IMG/VR virus record: IMGVR_UViG_3300032296_002040
Coordinates: 1-63,911 of that record
Source of the DNA: a virus
Strand: one strand, 5' to 3'
Length of the DNA: 63,911 bases
Below the pieces are notes generated by a model, which was given only the letters and a program-made list of their open reading frames with translations, was not told the origin of the DNA and did not search any database. The position numbers and the translations under genes are program-made. How positions within the stretch are numbered: position 1 is the first letter of the stretch; each line of letters starts with the position of its first letter. Of the stretch, positions 25,061 to 33,682 are shown one piece after another.

Positions 25061-25099
25061 TTGTAGCCCCTCAATCTCTGAATCAAAAAGGAAATAGTC

Positions 25100-25414
25100 A
25101 TGCCCAATAACATCGACATCAAGGTCACCGGCGACAACCCCGAAGTGGTCGAAGCGGTTTCGCACGTTGTTGCTTCCTCGCTGCAAGAAGCTGGTTTCCA
25201 CAACACTGCAGTGATGTCCACCAACACCGGTGAACCCGAGAACCCCAATCCCAGCCTGCTGGACCTGATGAAGCAAGGCAATCCGGAACTGTTCAACACC
25301 AACATCGCCGTGACTCCCGTCTTCGATGCACCGGAATCGGATGCTGGTGAAGCACTGGAACCGGCTGGCTCCGATGATGCTGTCGTCGAAGCCGAAGAAC
25401 TGCAAGTCGCCTAA
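25100..25414 (+). CDS. Small acidic protein, 104 aa
   Basis: AAAAAGGAAATAG precedes the ATG. The product is very acidic, particularly in the last 40 residues (APESDAGEALEP, DDAVVEAEELQVA), and uses mostly C- or G-ending codons like the capsid gene, suggesting high late expression. It could be a minor capsid, decoration or scaffold-like protein, but no motif supports one of these. Confidence 0.6.
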   Translation: MPNNIDIKVTGDNPEVVEAVSHVVASSLQEAGFHNTAVMSTNTGEPENPNPSLLDLMKQGNPELFNTNIAVTPVFDAPESDAGEALEPAGSDDAVVEAEELQVA

Positions 25415-25429
25415 GCCATAAGCTGACGG

Positions 25430-25483
25430 CATAAGAGCCCACTCCCTTCGGGGAGTGGGCTTTATGACACTTGCTTTTTTTTT
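25430..25483. terminator. Bidirectional terminator with CATAA/TTATGAC and displaced T-tract
   Basis: A 10-bp stem GCCCACTCCC/GGGAGTGGGC with a TTCG loop (25437-25460) is flanked by CATAA (25430-25434) and TTATGAC (25462-25468), then by 9 Ts at 25475-25483. It separates the convergent genes ending at 25414 (+) and 25490 (-). Confidence 0.8.
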
Positions 25484-25489
25484 GGTTAA

Positions 25490-28438
25490 TTACTGAGGTT
25501 GCTCAGGATTGTTGTTCTCATCCTCAGGATTATTCTCCGGAGTCTCAGAAGGTAATGCTAAGTTCTGATCTTCCAGATCACCACCCGGAGGCTGATCATT
25601 CATCCCTAAATCACCACCGTCTGGAGAGTTGGGATCGCCAAGGCCATCACCTGTGTCTCCAAAGCCGCCACCAGTATCACCGAAACCACCATCACCACCG
25701 AAGCCACCGCCACCGAATCCGCCAGGTGCTTGGATGCCCATCTCTTCTAACTTCTCATCGGTCTTGTCTTTAGACTTCTCAGTCTTCTTAAAGATGTCCA
25801 GAACGATCTTATTGACGTTCTCAACGTGACGAGCATGTTCATCGATAAACATCTTAGCAGCATCATCGCCATTACCAGACGCTGCAGTCAGACGAGTCAG
25901 TTCAGGCAAGATGCCGTTCTCAGACAGGTATTGACGCAGGAAGTAATCACGGCAGGCATTCTTAATCGAATCAATTTGTGGCGAAGAGTCACCAGCAACT
26001 TGATCAGTGAAGGTTGCGCTGTCGAAGAAGGCATTGAGTGCTTCATCCAGAGCAGTCTTGTACTTACCATAAGACTCCATCTGACGGTCCAGAGAAACAG
26101 AAGTCGGACGGGGAAGAGTTGCTTCCATAGACGAGATAATCTCGTTTAAGAGTTTGTCGATGATGTTAGTCTTCGACTTCTCAAACATCTCATCTGTGTA
26201 TTCGATCTTCTTACCTTCCTTCTGTTGTTCACGCACCTTAGCGTAATCCACCAGATCCGAACGAATGAAACCACGTTGGATCAAGTCATCCCGGTTACGC
26301 AGATGTTTCTTCAGGTTGTCGAAGTTATCGAACAGGATTGCTGACAACTTACCGTACAGATTACCAGAGGAAACCACGATACGCTTTAAGAGTTCAGTTT
26401 CCTGTGCCATGAAGATCTCTTGAATCATCGTAGCACGCTTGGCCATAATCACGTTGTTCTCAGTGAAGATGGTAGCGAACTCTGGCTGGTAAGCCGAATC
26501 AACCATTTCTGGAGTAACACCAGTTGCCATGATGGACTGCTTACGCAGGTTATCGCGCAGGTCTTGGTCAGGCTTAGGGAAGTTGGTGGACTTCTCAGTG
26601 AAAGTCACATCGTAATCAGGCAACCCAGGGTGACCTGTGACGTGAATCTCAATACCGGCGCGCATGATACCATCGACCATGTCTGCAATGCTGTTTGCAC
26701 CCAGAGGGAACGACGATACACGACTACGAGCGATTTCATGGATGATAGTTTCTTTGGACTTACCCGGATCCGGATCTTCTGGGTCCAGTTTGACTTGGAC
26801 ATCAGTACGACCGATGGAGTTACGGATAGAGGCCATGGTATCAGCCATCTGAGTCATCACACGCATGGAGTTAACAATGCGAGCATCGTCTAACAAAGAC
26901 TTACCCAGACCATCATCATCGTAATCGAATGCCATGTAGCTAGCGAATTCAATCGGGATGAATAACAGCTGAGTGTTTTGCTCTTGTAAAGAACGAGCTA
27001 ACATGATGCGGTAGACTTCAGTATTGCGGGCTAATGCGACACCGTTATCATACATGCCATTGCGCAGACGAGCGGTCAGATCACGCTCGATGTAATCGCC
27101 ATAAGCTGCAGCGCAATAATCGAAGGTACGCGGTTGACCAAAGTCAAAGCCTTCTTGCTGTTGCTTGACCTTATTCATCATCGATGATGCAAAGGTCGTT
27201 GTCGAATTCATGCGCATTTGCATGCGACGGAATTCATCAGGCGCCGATGCCTGAGACAGCGGATAACCTTCAGCGTCGAGAATGACGAACATGCCAATCT
27301 TCTCTTCAGGACGTCCTGGTACGTGAACCGGGATCACCGATTCAGACGGCAGGTGCAGAATCAGAGGCTCACCCACGGTATAGCGGGTTAACTGATTCTG
27401 TGTCTTTAAAGAGACCACAGGGTTGTGTTGGAAGCGACGGCCTTTGTAGAACAGCGAACGGATCTCACGATCGTTAGCGTCTTCAGCCATGGCTTTAATC
27501 ACACCGTGTGGGCTATTGGCATCCCCATTGGGTTCGATTAACTGTACGCCCTCCATACTGGGGGAGCGAATGAAGTTATCGTTAGGTTCGTAGGTCTCGC
27601 CAGCAGTCATCAGCGTGCGAACTTTCTGTTCACGAGCACGTTGATACAACAGGGGTAACTTCATCGCAAAGATGTTGTCTGTCACTGTGACGTGAGTGTC
27701 AATACCATTGTCAAAGTCTTGCTCCAGACGCAGATTGTGATCAATACGTTGTTGAGCAGACGATACACCTGTGAACGATTCAGTTGTGTAACGCAGTCCG
27801 TTATCGGCAGTAGGCTTACTCTTTAACACTGGACCCAAAATGTTCTTTTGAGTCAGGTATTGAGACTTACTGTCAATGAATTCAGAAATGCTTTCGGTAC
27901 TGAGTGTACGAGTACCATTGATAATGGCATCGATGGTATTTTCAGGTAAGACAGCAACCGGATAACTACCAGTGCGGAACAGAATGTCCTTTAACTGGCG
28001 TGGCAGCTTGTCTTTTATTTTATAGGTCTGGTCGAAGTACTCCGATAATTCTCCGATGATCAGCGAACCAACATCCGAAGGAAGCAGGTCCTCACCAATC
28101 TGGTAATTAATTTCCAGAGTGGTCATATCCTTTGGAGAAAGTACCATGCTGATCAGGATCTGCGACGCGACATCGATGTCGGGTAGCATCTGCATCGTCA
28201 ACTTCGAGTCGATGATGTCTTGTGTTTTCTGATTACCGATGCTTCGGAAAGCATTGATATCTGGTGGCAGCACTTCCTGATTGCCCTTTTGATCGTAGCG
28301 TGGTGGCATTCGACCAGGAATCAACTTACTTACCGTTGCGGCAATCTCAGGTTGGCGGCGCGCAATGTTCAAAGCTGGGAAGGTCTCCCCTCCGCTTCGA
28401 GCTGCGATCGTCTTCTTGACGCCGGGACTTCTTCTCAT
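25490..28438 (-). CDS. Portal protein candidate (phiKZ gp129-like)
   Basis: The 982-residue product has features seen in large-phage portals: DIDVASQILISMVLSPKDM in the N-terminal third, LFRTGSYPVAVLPEN, LFIPIEFASYMAFDYDDDG followed by a long helical DDARIVNSMRVMTQMADTM segment, and a further helical C-terminal part. It ends in a glycine/aspartate/proline-rich tail (about residues 895-982) with GGGFG repeats. Position near the capsid gene and before the fibre block matches phiKZ order. Length is at the upper end for portals. No ATPase motif, so it is not the terminase. GAGG precedes the ATG. Confidence 0.6.
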   Translation of the reverse strand: MRRSPGVKKTIAARSGGETFPALNIARRQPEIAATVSKLIPGRMPPRYDQKGNQEVLPPDINAFRSIGNQKTQDIIDSKLTMQMLPDIDVASQILISMVLSPKDMTTLEINYQIGEDLLPSDVGSLIIGELSEYFDQTYKIKDKLPRQLKDILFRTGSYPVAVLPENTIDAIINGTRTLSTESISEFIDSKSQYLTQKNILGPVLKSKPTADNGLRYTTESFTGVSSAQQRIDHNLRLEQDFDNGIDTHVTVTDNIFAMKLPLLYQRAREQKVRTLMTAGETYEPNDNFIRSPSMEGVQLIEPNGDANSPHGVIKAMAEDANDREIRSLFYKGRRFQHNPVVSLKTQNQLTRYTVGEPLILHLPSESVIPVHVPGRPEEKIGMFVILDAEGYPLSQASAPDEFRRMQMRMNSTTTFASSMMNKVKQQQEGFDFGQPRTFDYCAAAYGDYIERDLTARLRNGMYDNGVALARNTEVYRIMLARSLQEQNTQLLFIPIEFASYMAFDYDDDGLGKSLLDDARIVNSMRVMTQMADTMASIRNSIGRTDVQVKLDPEDPDPGKSKETIIHEIARSRVSSFPLGANSIADMVDGIMRAGIEIHVTGHPGLPDYDVTFTEKSTNFPKPDQDLRDNLRKQSIMATGVTPEMVDSAYQPEFATIFTENNVIMAKRATMIQEIFMAQETELLKRIVVSSGNLYGKLSAILFDNFDNLKKHLRNRDDLIQRGFIRSDLVDYAKVREQQKEGKKIEYTDEMFEKSKTNIIDKLLNEIISSMEATLPRPTSVSLDRQMESYGKYKTALDEALNAFFDSATFTDQVAGDSSPQIDSIKNACRDYFLRQYLSENGILPELTRLTAASGNGDDAAKMFIDEHARHVENVNKIVLDIFKKTEKSKDKTDEKLEEMGIQAPGGFGGGGFGGDGGFGDTGGGFGDTGDGLGDPNSPDGGDLGMNDQPPGGDLEDQNLALPSETPENNPEDENNNPEQPQ

Positions 28439-28481
28439 TACTTAACCTCATCAGTCTGGGTTATACGAAAGGTGTTTTGAT

Positions 28482-30761
28482 ATGTCAGTGTCTAACTACT
28501 TTGACATCTATCGAGAGTTAGTATTTCAGTTAGCGTCGACTATCGTCGTAAAATCCACTGAAACCGCAGCACTCAATAACAAATGGGTAGCCGCGCATGG
28601 TTATGCAGTGGATGAGACAGATCCAACGACGTGGAAATACTATTTGAATATCTGTGGCAGGTACCATGCATCGGATACAATGATGCGGGTCAAGTCCATG
28701 GATACTCTCGAAGAGATTGACTTTACCATTGAGAACTTGGTAATTCACCGAGCTACTGCCCGTGGTTATGCTTACGGTACGCGTGGCTATAGTGAATTGG
28801 TCACGCTCTATCCGAAACAAGAACGCCTAATCAAAGGCATTCTGTTCCCGGCAGACATGAGTGAAGCCATTGCCGGTGACAATGGTAAAATCCTCTCCTA
28901 TGCGCCTGGCTCTGTGGAAGATCAAGAGCGTAGCCTCATAGATAAACTGCAAAAATGGATTTATAACTGGCATGCTATTAATATCAACCCGAACTACGCT
29001 TACGTAGACGAGTTGTATTTACCCGTGCTGTTAGGCATGATGTACCAGCACATGGTGCCTGCCATCTTCAACTTCCGTTTAGAAGCATGCAAGACCATCG
29101 AAGCTCACAGCTTCCATATTCAGCAGTATTTGGCATCCCATGGCGGACTAGATTCGTACATGGGAAACATGACGCTGAATCAGAAGTTATACTTCTACCG
29201 CAACATCGCCTATCTTGAACGCAACAGCGGCAAGAGTGAGATCTTCGACACGTTAGTCGAGCATACAATGACACAGCGTAATCTGCCAATTGCAGAATAC
29301 ACGATGAAGCATGATGTCAGTAATCAGCCGGATAGTTTCTATCCGACCCCAACCTTCAGAATGAAGGCGCTGAATATCCAGACAACAGCTGCTGTGCCTG
29401 AAACCATTGACTTAGATACCATGCTATCCAAAGAGCAGTTACTTGCTCGCGATAACATCGAGTATCAGGCTGATGCGTTAGAATCGATTAATGAAGAACT
29501 GATCAATGCACCGTCGAACGTAGAACTGACTAAGGCGTTGGAGTCCGCAATGGTGGACTATACCAACTCGACACCGTACACCATGGAAGACATCTTGTTG
29601 AACCATTGGTTACTGTGGGCCAGTTCTGGTAAGTATCGTGCTTACATCTCCTTTGATGATCCTGTTACTGGAGATCCGATTCAGTTGATTGCTAAAGATG
29701 CGTTTACCTTCATGTGGTATTCGTTCTGCGCATCGATTGGATTTAAGCCGGACTACGTTCCTCTTCTGGTAGCATGGCGGGTACAACGTGATCCGTTACC
29801 GTCTATTGACGACTTGATGTCTGTGGTACCAAGTAGCTTTAGCCGTAACTGGGCAACCCTCGCTATTCAGAACCAGCCTGTCATTGGGCAGATCATCTCC
29901 ACAGAAGACTTTTGGAATACTTGTAAAGAAGTGTTCGTCGCAGCTAATCAGCAACGTCGATTAATTGCGTATCAAGAGACTTTCATGGATCGCGGTTACA
30001 TGCATAACTTGGTGTCTCGTATCTATTCAGATACGGTTTGCCGAGTCGAGCCTGATAACACCACTTACGATCAATGGTTCAAAGACCACAACATCAACAT
30101 CTCTGACTTCACCCAAGATCAGTTAGGTCAGGTCTACGTCAACATCGTTAAAGCTGCAACAGGTGCAAACCTGGTGACAACGAATTCGGTACGTAATCTC
30201 CAGAAGGCAATGGTCAGCATGATGACTAAGCTCTCTAGTTATTCCGTGCAGTTCATGTCGCTGATTAACGATAGTGACTTGCGTCCTATTGACTTACCTG
30301 TCATTCGACCCGATAACATGACCGGGAAGGGTGCGGAGCTGATTCAAGCTGAAGTCATTGTTGCTAATGTCAATCACGAACGCAGTGTTTTAAAACATCA
30401 CATCTGGACCGGCTTGAACTGGCCTAATGTAGATAGTGATTTCCAATCGACTCAGCATCATCATTTAAAAGTCGATATCCCAGTACGTGCAATGGGAGAT
30501 CGCCCTGTTACCGTTAAACGCATTCGTGTGGAATCTGCACGTATTCGTGCTCGCTACGCAGGTCCTCCATTAACGCTGAATGATCGTGACATCATTCCAG
30601 TACCGGGGATTAAAGAATATCTGGACTTACCTATTGCCGATAGTCAACGATTCAAAGATCGCAATGGGAACTTCTGGTTCTACTCTGTCCCGCAGAAGAG
30701 GAACTTGGCAGAAGCAATTGCCAACAACGTTCTGAACGGTATTAACTGGATTCCGATGTGA
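28482..30761 (+). CDS. Large virion protein candidate, 759 aa
   Basis: Divergent from the portal candidate with a 43-nt gap; AAAGGTG precedes the ATG. The product is a long, mixed alpha/beta protein without signal peptide, low-complexity segments or catalytic motifs. The N-terminus (SNYFDIYRELVFQLAS...NNKWVAAHGY) resembles in style the smaller protein at 30869 (TIGSAYLQTVQWIGARFVMKQNSTLNEKW), hinting at related virion parts. The phiKZ gene order supports a baseplate, tail or neck protein. Confidence 0.55.
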   Translation: MSVSNYFDIYRELVFQLASTIVVKSTETAALNNKWVAAHGYAVDETDPTTWKYYLNICGRYHASDTMMRVKSMDTLEEIDFTIENLVIHRATARGYAYGTRGYSELVTLYPKQERLIKGILFPADMSEAIAGDNGKILSYAPGSVEDQERSLIDKLQKWIYNWHAININPNYAYVDELYLPVLLGMMYQHMVPAIFNFRLEACKTIEAHSFHIQQYLASHGGLDSYMGNMTLNQKLYFYRNIAYLERNSGKSEIFDTLVEHTMTQRNLPIAEYTMKHDVSNQPDSFYPTPTFRMKALNIQTTAAVPETIDLDTMLSKEQLLARDNIEYQADALESINEELINAPSNVELTKALESAMVDYTNSTPYTMEDILLNHWLLWASSGKYRAYISFDDPVTGDPIQLIAKDAFTFMWYSFCASIGFKPDYVPLLVAWRVQRDPLPSIDDLMSVVPSSFSRNWATLAIQNQPVIGQIISTEDFWNTCKEVFVAANQQRRLIAYQETFMDRGYMHNLVSRIYSDTVCRVEPDNTTYDQWFKDHNINISDFTQDQLGQVYVNIVKAATGANLVTTNSVRNLQKAMVSMMTKLSSYSVQFMSLINDSDLRPIDLPVIRPDNMTGKGAELIQAEVIVANVNHERSVLKHHIWTGLNWPNVDSDFQSTQHHHLKVDIPVRAMGDRPVTVKRIRVESARIRARYAGPPLTLNDRDIIPVPGIKEYLDLPIADSQRFKDRNGNFWFYSVPQKRNLAEAIANNVLNGINWIPM

Positions 30762-30813
30762 CGTAAATCACGTTCAATAGTGTGATTACGAGTTTGATCA
30801 TCACTGTCTTAGA

Positions 30814-30844
30814 GTAGGGAGTGAAGCTCAAATTTACTCCCTAC
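30814..30844 (+). terminator. Hairpin terminator
   Basis: GTAGGGAGT (30814-30822) and ACTCCCTAC (30836-30844) form a perfect 9-bp stem followed by TTATTTAAC, a TTAT-containing variant of the usual downstream motif. It separates the 28482 and 30869 genes. Confidence 0.65.
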
Positions 30845-30868
30845 TTATTTAACTTTTAGGATGTTTTC

Positions 30869-31717
30869 ATGGAGAATATTACTCGGACTATCGGCAGTGC
30901 TTATTTGCAGACAGTTCAATGGATCGGTGCACGTTTCGTCATGAAACAAAACTCCACTCTTAACGAGAAGTGGAACATCCAAAGCGGTATTGCACCCGGT
31001 ACCAATGACATGCCCCGCATCAAAGCCTACGGTATCGGAAACGGTGGACATGATCTGATCGTGGTCAATGGCATTGCCAAACCGCGACCGACTCAGTTCA
31101 AGACTCGCAATGCTTCTCTGTACAAACACATGCCTTTCGTGCTGCGTTTACCAGAAGCAGATCTGACGGTGGATGAGCGTAGTAAATACGCCATGCGTCG
31201 AATCGAAGATCACAACGGTACGAACTACGTGGCGTACTACTTAAAGCGTATTGACTTCACCAACGTCGTTCCGGTGATCAATTACCACCAAGTCGTTGAA
31301 GGTGGCGATGAAGTCGTCACTGCCTTTAACTACACCACGGACGACCTGAACCCGGTCGCACCAGCACTGTCTCCCACTGGCACGAACATCGTCTCGGGCG
31401 ATTACCTGTCGGCCTCGGCTCCGGTGTCGATTGCACTGACCGCTGCTGATGTTGAAGAACTGATCAACGTAGCACAGATCATCTGGAACGATGCTGACTT
31501 AGCCATCGTCTCGGAAATGTGTCTGGTCTCTGGTGTGGATAAGACTGTGGCGTCTCCTTCAGTGGGTAACTCGACGATTAACTTCGTTGAGCTGATTGCT
31601 GCCCAAGTGTGCACCATGATCAACGTGTTCTATCCGATGAACTTCAACAACCAAGGTGTGGATATCGCTCTGGACCTGGGTGCAACGGAACCTCTGTTCA
31701 GCTTAACCAGCAGCTAA
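30869..31717 (+). CDS. Virion protein candidate, 282 aa
   Basis: The product is a beta-rich soluble protein with C-/G-ending codon preference in its second half. It is flanked by terminators on both sides, so it appears to be a single-gene transcript, typical for abundant virion components. No motif recognised. Tail tube or sheath-associated roles would fit size and position but are not shown by the sequence. Confidence 0.55.
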   Translation: MENITRTIGSAYLQTVQWIGARFVMKQNSTLNEKWNIQSGIAPGTNDMPRIKAYGIGNGGHDLIVVNGIAKPRPTQFKTRNASLYKHMPFVLRLPEADLTVDERSKYAMRRIEDHNGTNYVAYYLKRIDFTNVVPVINYHQVVEGGDEVVTAFNYTTDDLNPVAPALSPTGTNIVSGDYLSASAPVSIALTAADVEELINVAQIIWNDADLAIVSEMCLVSGVDKTVASPSVGNSTINFVELIAAQVCTMINVFYPMNFNNQGVDIALDLGATEPLFSLTSS

Positions 31718-31726
31718 CCTGTTTAG

Positions 31727-31754
31727 AACGGTTTTAAGGTACCTTAGAGCCGTT
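31727..31754 (+). terminator. Hairpin terminator
   Basis: AACGG/CCGTT arms enclose a palindromic TAAGGTACCTTA, and TTTTATCC follows. It lies 10 nt after the 30869 gene. Confidence 0.55.
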
Positions 31755-31777
31755 TTATCCACGGGGACGGAGAATTT

Positions 31778-31811
31778 AGCGTCTATGGGATTTAAACGTC
31801 CTATAGACGCT
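31778..31811 (+). promoter_or_regulatory. 13-bp hairpin upstream of the RuvC-like gene
   Basis: Arms 31778-31790 and 31799-31811 pair over 13 positions with one G-T and an 8-nt loop, ending just 14 nt before the ATG at 31826. It may be a second terminator or a translation-regulating leader structure, since the CCTAAGGAT binding site directly follows the stem. Confidence 0.5.
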
Positions 31812-31825
31812 CCTAAGGATTGTCC

Positions 31826-32428
31826 ATGTTAAGAATCCCAGAAGAAAGTTCTCCCATCTTACCCATGATAGGCATAGACCCCGGCTCAATGAAGCTAGGT
31901 CTAGCCGTCTTGTGGTTCGATGTGACTACTATGACCATCGTGAAAACGGAATCCCGCACAGTTCGTGTGGATAAGATGGTTAAAGACAACCCACTGGTAG
32001 AAACCATGGGTGAACTGTTTGCTCGTTTGTACAAGCTGCAGCACATGTTAACTGGATACTTCAATGCGATCCAGCCAGTGATGATTGCAACTGAAACACC
32101 GTACTACAATCCACGTCGTCCATCTGCTTACGGTCCATTGGTGAAAGTCATCACCATGATCGAAGAAGCTGTAGTGAAATACAATCCTGAAATGGGATTG
32201 ACGTACATTGCTCCGTCTACCGTTAAGGCACGGGTCAATGCTAATACCTTGGTACGTGACAAGGATAACGTGATCGAATGTGTTCGTAACCTCCCTGACT
32301 TGTTCTACGATGGTGAGATCCCATTTGATCAGCTCGATGACAACGGCGCTGATGGACTCGCTATTGTTTATGGAGCGTTCCATAACCTCGTGAGGGAAAA
32401 GTGTTTGATAACGTCAAAAACTACTTAA
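31826..32428 (+). CDS. RuvC-like Holliday-junction resolvase
   Basis: The ATG at 31826 (after TAAGGAT) gives 200 residues. IGIDPGSMKLGLAVL at residues 15-29 matches the first RuvC motif with catalytic D18; IATETPYY supplies the second acidic residue; and FDQLDDNGADGLAIVYG near the C-terminus supplies the last acidic pair before the final helix. Such enzymes cut four-way junctions that arise during replication and recombination, and resolve branched DNA before packaging. The spanin gene starts inside its 3' end (overlap 32401-32428), so lysis and recombination genes share a transcript. Confidence 0.85.
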   Translation: MLRIPEESSPILPMIGIDPGSMKLGLAVLWFDVTTMTIVKTESRTVRVDKMVKDNPLVETMGELFARLYKLQHMLTGYFNAIQPVMIATETPYYNPRRPSAYGPLVKVITMIEEAVVKYNPEMGLTYIAPSTVKARVNANTLVRDKDNVIECVRNLPDLFYDGEIPFDQLDDNGADGLAIVYGAFHNLVREKCLITSKTT

Positions 32429-32874
32429 TCGCAGCACTGGTTGCTGCAGTAGCATTAGCCGGTCTTGGTTTGTGGTACTTCCAAAAAGAATCCAAGAAGG
32501 ATGCTGCTACAATCGCCGTAGAGAAAGTACGCGGCGATACTGCTGAAGATGCTCAGCAAAAGGGAGAGCAGTCTTCGGAGGCTACTAACAAGTCTTCAGA
32601 GAAGTTAGCTGGGGATCAAGATAAAGTTGATGCAGATGCTACCAAGCAAAAGGACACGACTGAACAGAAACGCCGTGAGGCTGAAAGTCAGTACACACCT
32701 CCCAAGCAGACTGCACCGATTGATGGTACTGGGATGACCTTGAGTAATAAGAATCCTGACCAACCATTGATTGACCAAAAAAGCCAAATCGCTATGGATC
32801 AACTCTGGGGACAGTATTGCCAGAATTATCCCACTAATGACACCTGTGTCAAATTGAAAGGACAACAGAAATGA
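32401..32874 (+). CDS. Inner-membrane spanin candidate (Rz-like)
   Basis: Starts at a GTG with AGGGAAAA upstream inside the resolvase gene. The 157-residue product has one N-terminal membrane segment (residues 8-27, YLIAALVAAVALAGLGLWYF) and a long charged periplasmic part rich in K, E, Q and D with coiled-coil character up to about residue 100, then a small cysteine-containing end. This is the usual layout of an i-spanin. Its stop overlaps the start of a lipoprotein gene by 4 nt, as in Rz/Rz1-type pairs. Spanins fuse the inner and outer membranes in the last step of lysis. Confidence 0.7.
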   Translation: MFDNVKNYLIAALVAAVALAGLGLWYFQKESKKDAATIAVEKVRGDTAEDAQQKGEQSSEATNKSSEKLAGDQDKVDADATKQKDTTEQKRREAESQYTPPKQTAPIDGTGMTLSNKNPDQPLIDQKSQIAMDQLWGQYCQNYPTNDTCVKLKGQQK

Positions 32875-33209
32875 AGTCCAACCTTAAACTCGCATTTCTG
32901 TTTACCTTTCTGTTCCTGTTAGCTGGTTGTTTGCAGGGATGCGGTACCCAGATTGTGACGGTGACGAAGTATCAGTTCGTTCCTGTACCTAAAGCCTATA
33001 CTCTACCCTGCGTGGATGTAGCACCTCCTGATCCATTCGAATTCTTGACGTTGCCAACTCATCGTCGTATTGACTTGTTATCTGATCGCAGTTTCAATCA
33101 GAGTGTTGTGATTGTGAAATGCAACAACAAGTTAAAGACCATCTCTGACTGGAGTGATGAACAGGAAACGATTTACAAGAACAAGTCAAGTCAGGAGCCC
33201 AGTAAATGA
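32871..33209 (+). CDS. Outer-membrane spanin lipoprotein candidate (Rz1-like)
   Basis: The 112-residue product has a lipoprotein signal (FLFTFLFLLAGCLQGC, lipobox LAGC, lipid cysteine at residue 19). The mature part has VPVPKAYTLPCVDVAPPDP and later VIVKCNNKLKTISDWSDEQ, a layout common in phage Rz1-like lipoproteins (proline-rich stretch, then C-N-x-x-L-x-x-I-x-x-W). It overlaps the i-spanin gene by ATGA. Together they should link both membranes during lysis. Confidence 0.75.
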   Translation: MKSNLKLAFLFTFLFLLAGCLQGCGTQIVTVTKYQFVPVPKAYTLPCVDVAPPDPFEFLTLPTHRRIDLLSDRSFNQSVVIVKCNNKLKTISDWSDEQETIYKNKSSQEPSK

Positions 33210-33682
33210 CCACCGCCACTGAAGTTCTCCACAAGTTACCAGATGGCGCTGAACTTGGTCCACTGGAGGCAAAAGATGAAGTTCTGTCTGAACTCATCGA
33301 GGCATATAACGACCGTGTAGAGATCCGGCGTAACTCCTGCAATGTCACGTTGAAGAAGTTAACCCCGGAATCTACTGGTGCTGACTTGAAGACGGAAATC
33401 ACCAAGCTCCCGATTGAAGATCAGTTAGAACTGCTGCAAGCTTATAAAGAAGGTAAGAAGGATAAGACCTCTGAAGAAGAAGCAGCAAAGGAAGAACGAC
33501 AGCACAAATGGAAGATCATTGACAAGTTGACCGATCTGGGCATCACTGTCATCTTTCTGATTGTGGTGACTTATTGTTATCATGGTATCACCACTGGTAA
33601 CTGGAACAATGAAATCATTTCCAAACTGATTGATGTCAGCGTTGACTTGATCAAGTACTTCTCAGGAACTAACAACTCATGA
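33206..33682 (+). CDS. Membrane protein in the lysis operon, 158 aa
   Basis: ATGA overlap with the spanin lipoprotein gene. The product is a charged, helical protein with one membrane segment near residues 113-130 (GITVIFLIVVTYCYHGI) and a 30-residue tail ending near a second weakly hydrophobic stretch. Its stop overlaps the next start by ATGA. Position suggests a lysis-related accessory (holin or antiholin), which the sequence neither proves nor excludes. Confidence 0.6.
   Translation: MTTATEVLHKLPDGAELGPLEAKDEVLSELIEAYNDRVEIRRNSCNVTLKKLTPESTGADLKTEITKLPIEDQLELLQAYKEGKKDKTSEEEAAKEERQHKWKIIDKLTDLGITVIFLIVVTYCYHGITTGNWNNEIISKLIDVSVDLIKYFSGTNNS

Noticed and set aside
23560-25305. 581-codon minus-strand frame opposite the 22990-25017 gene
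   Set aside because: Antisense shadow of a gene with good start, ribosome binding site and terminator.
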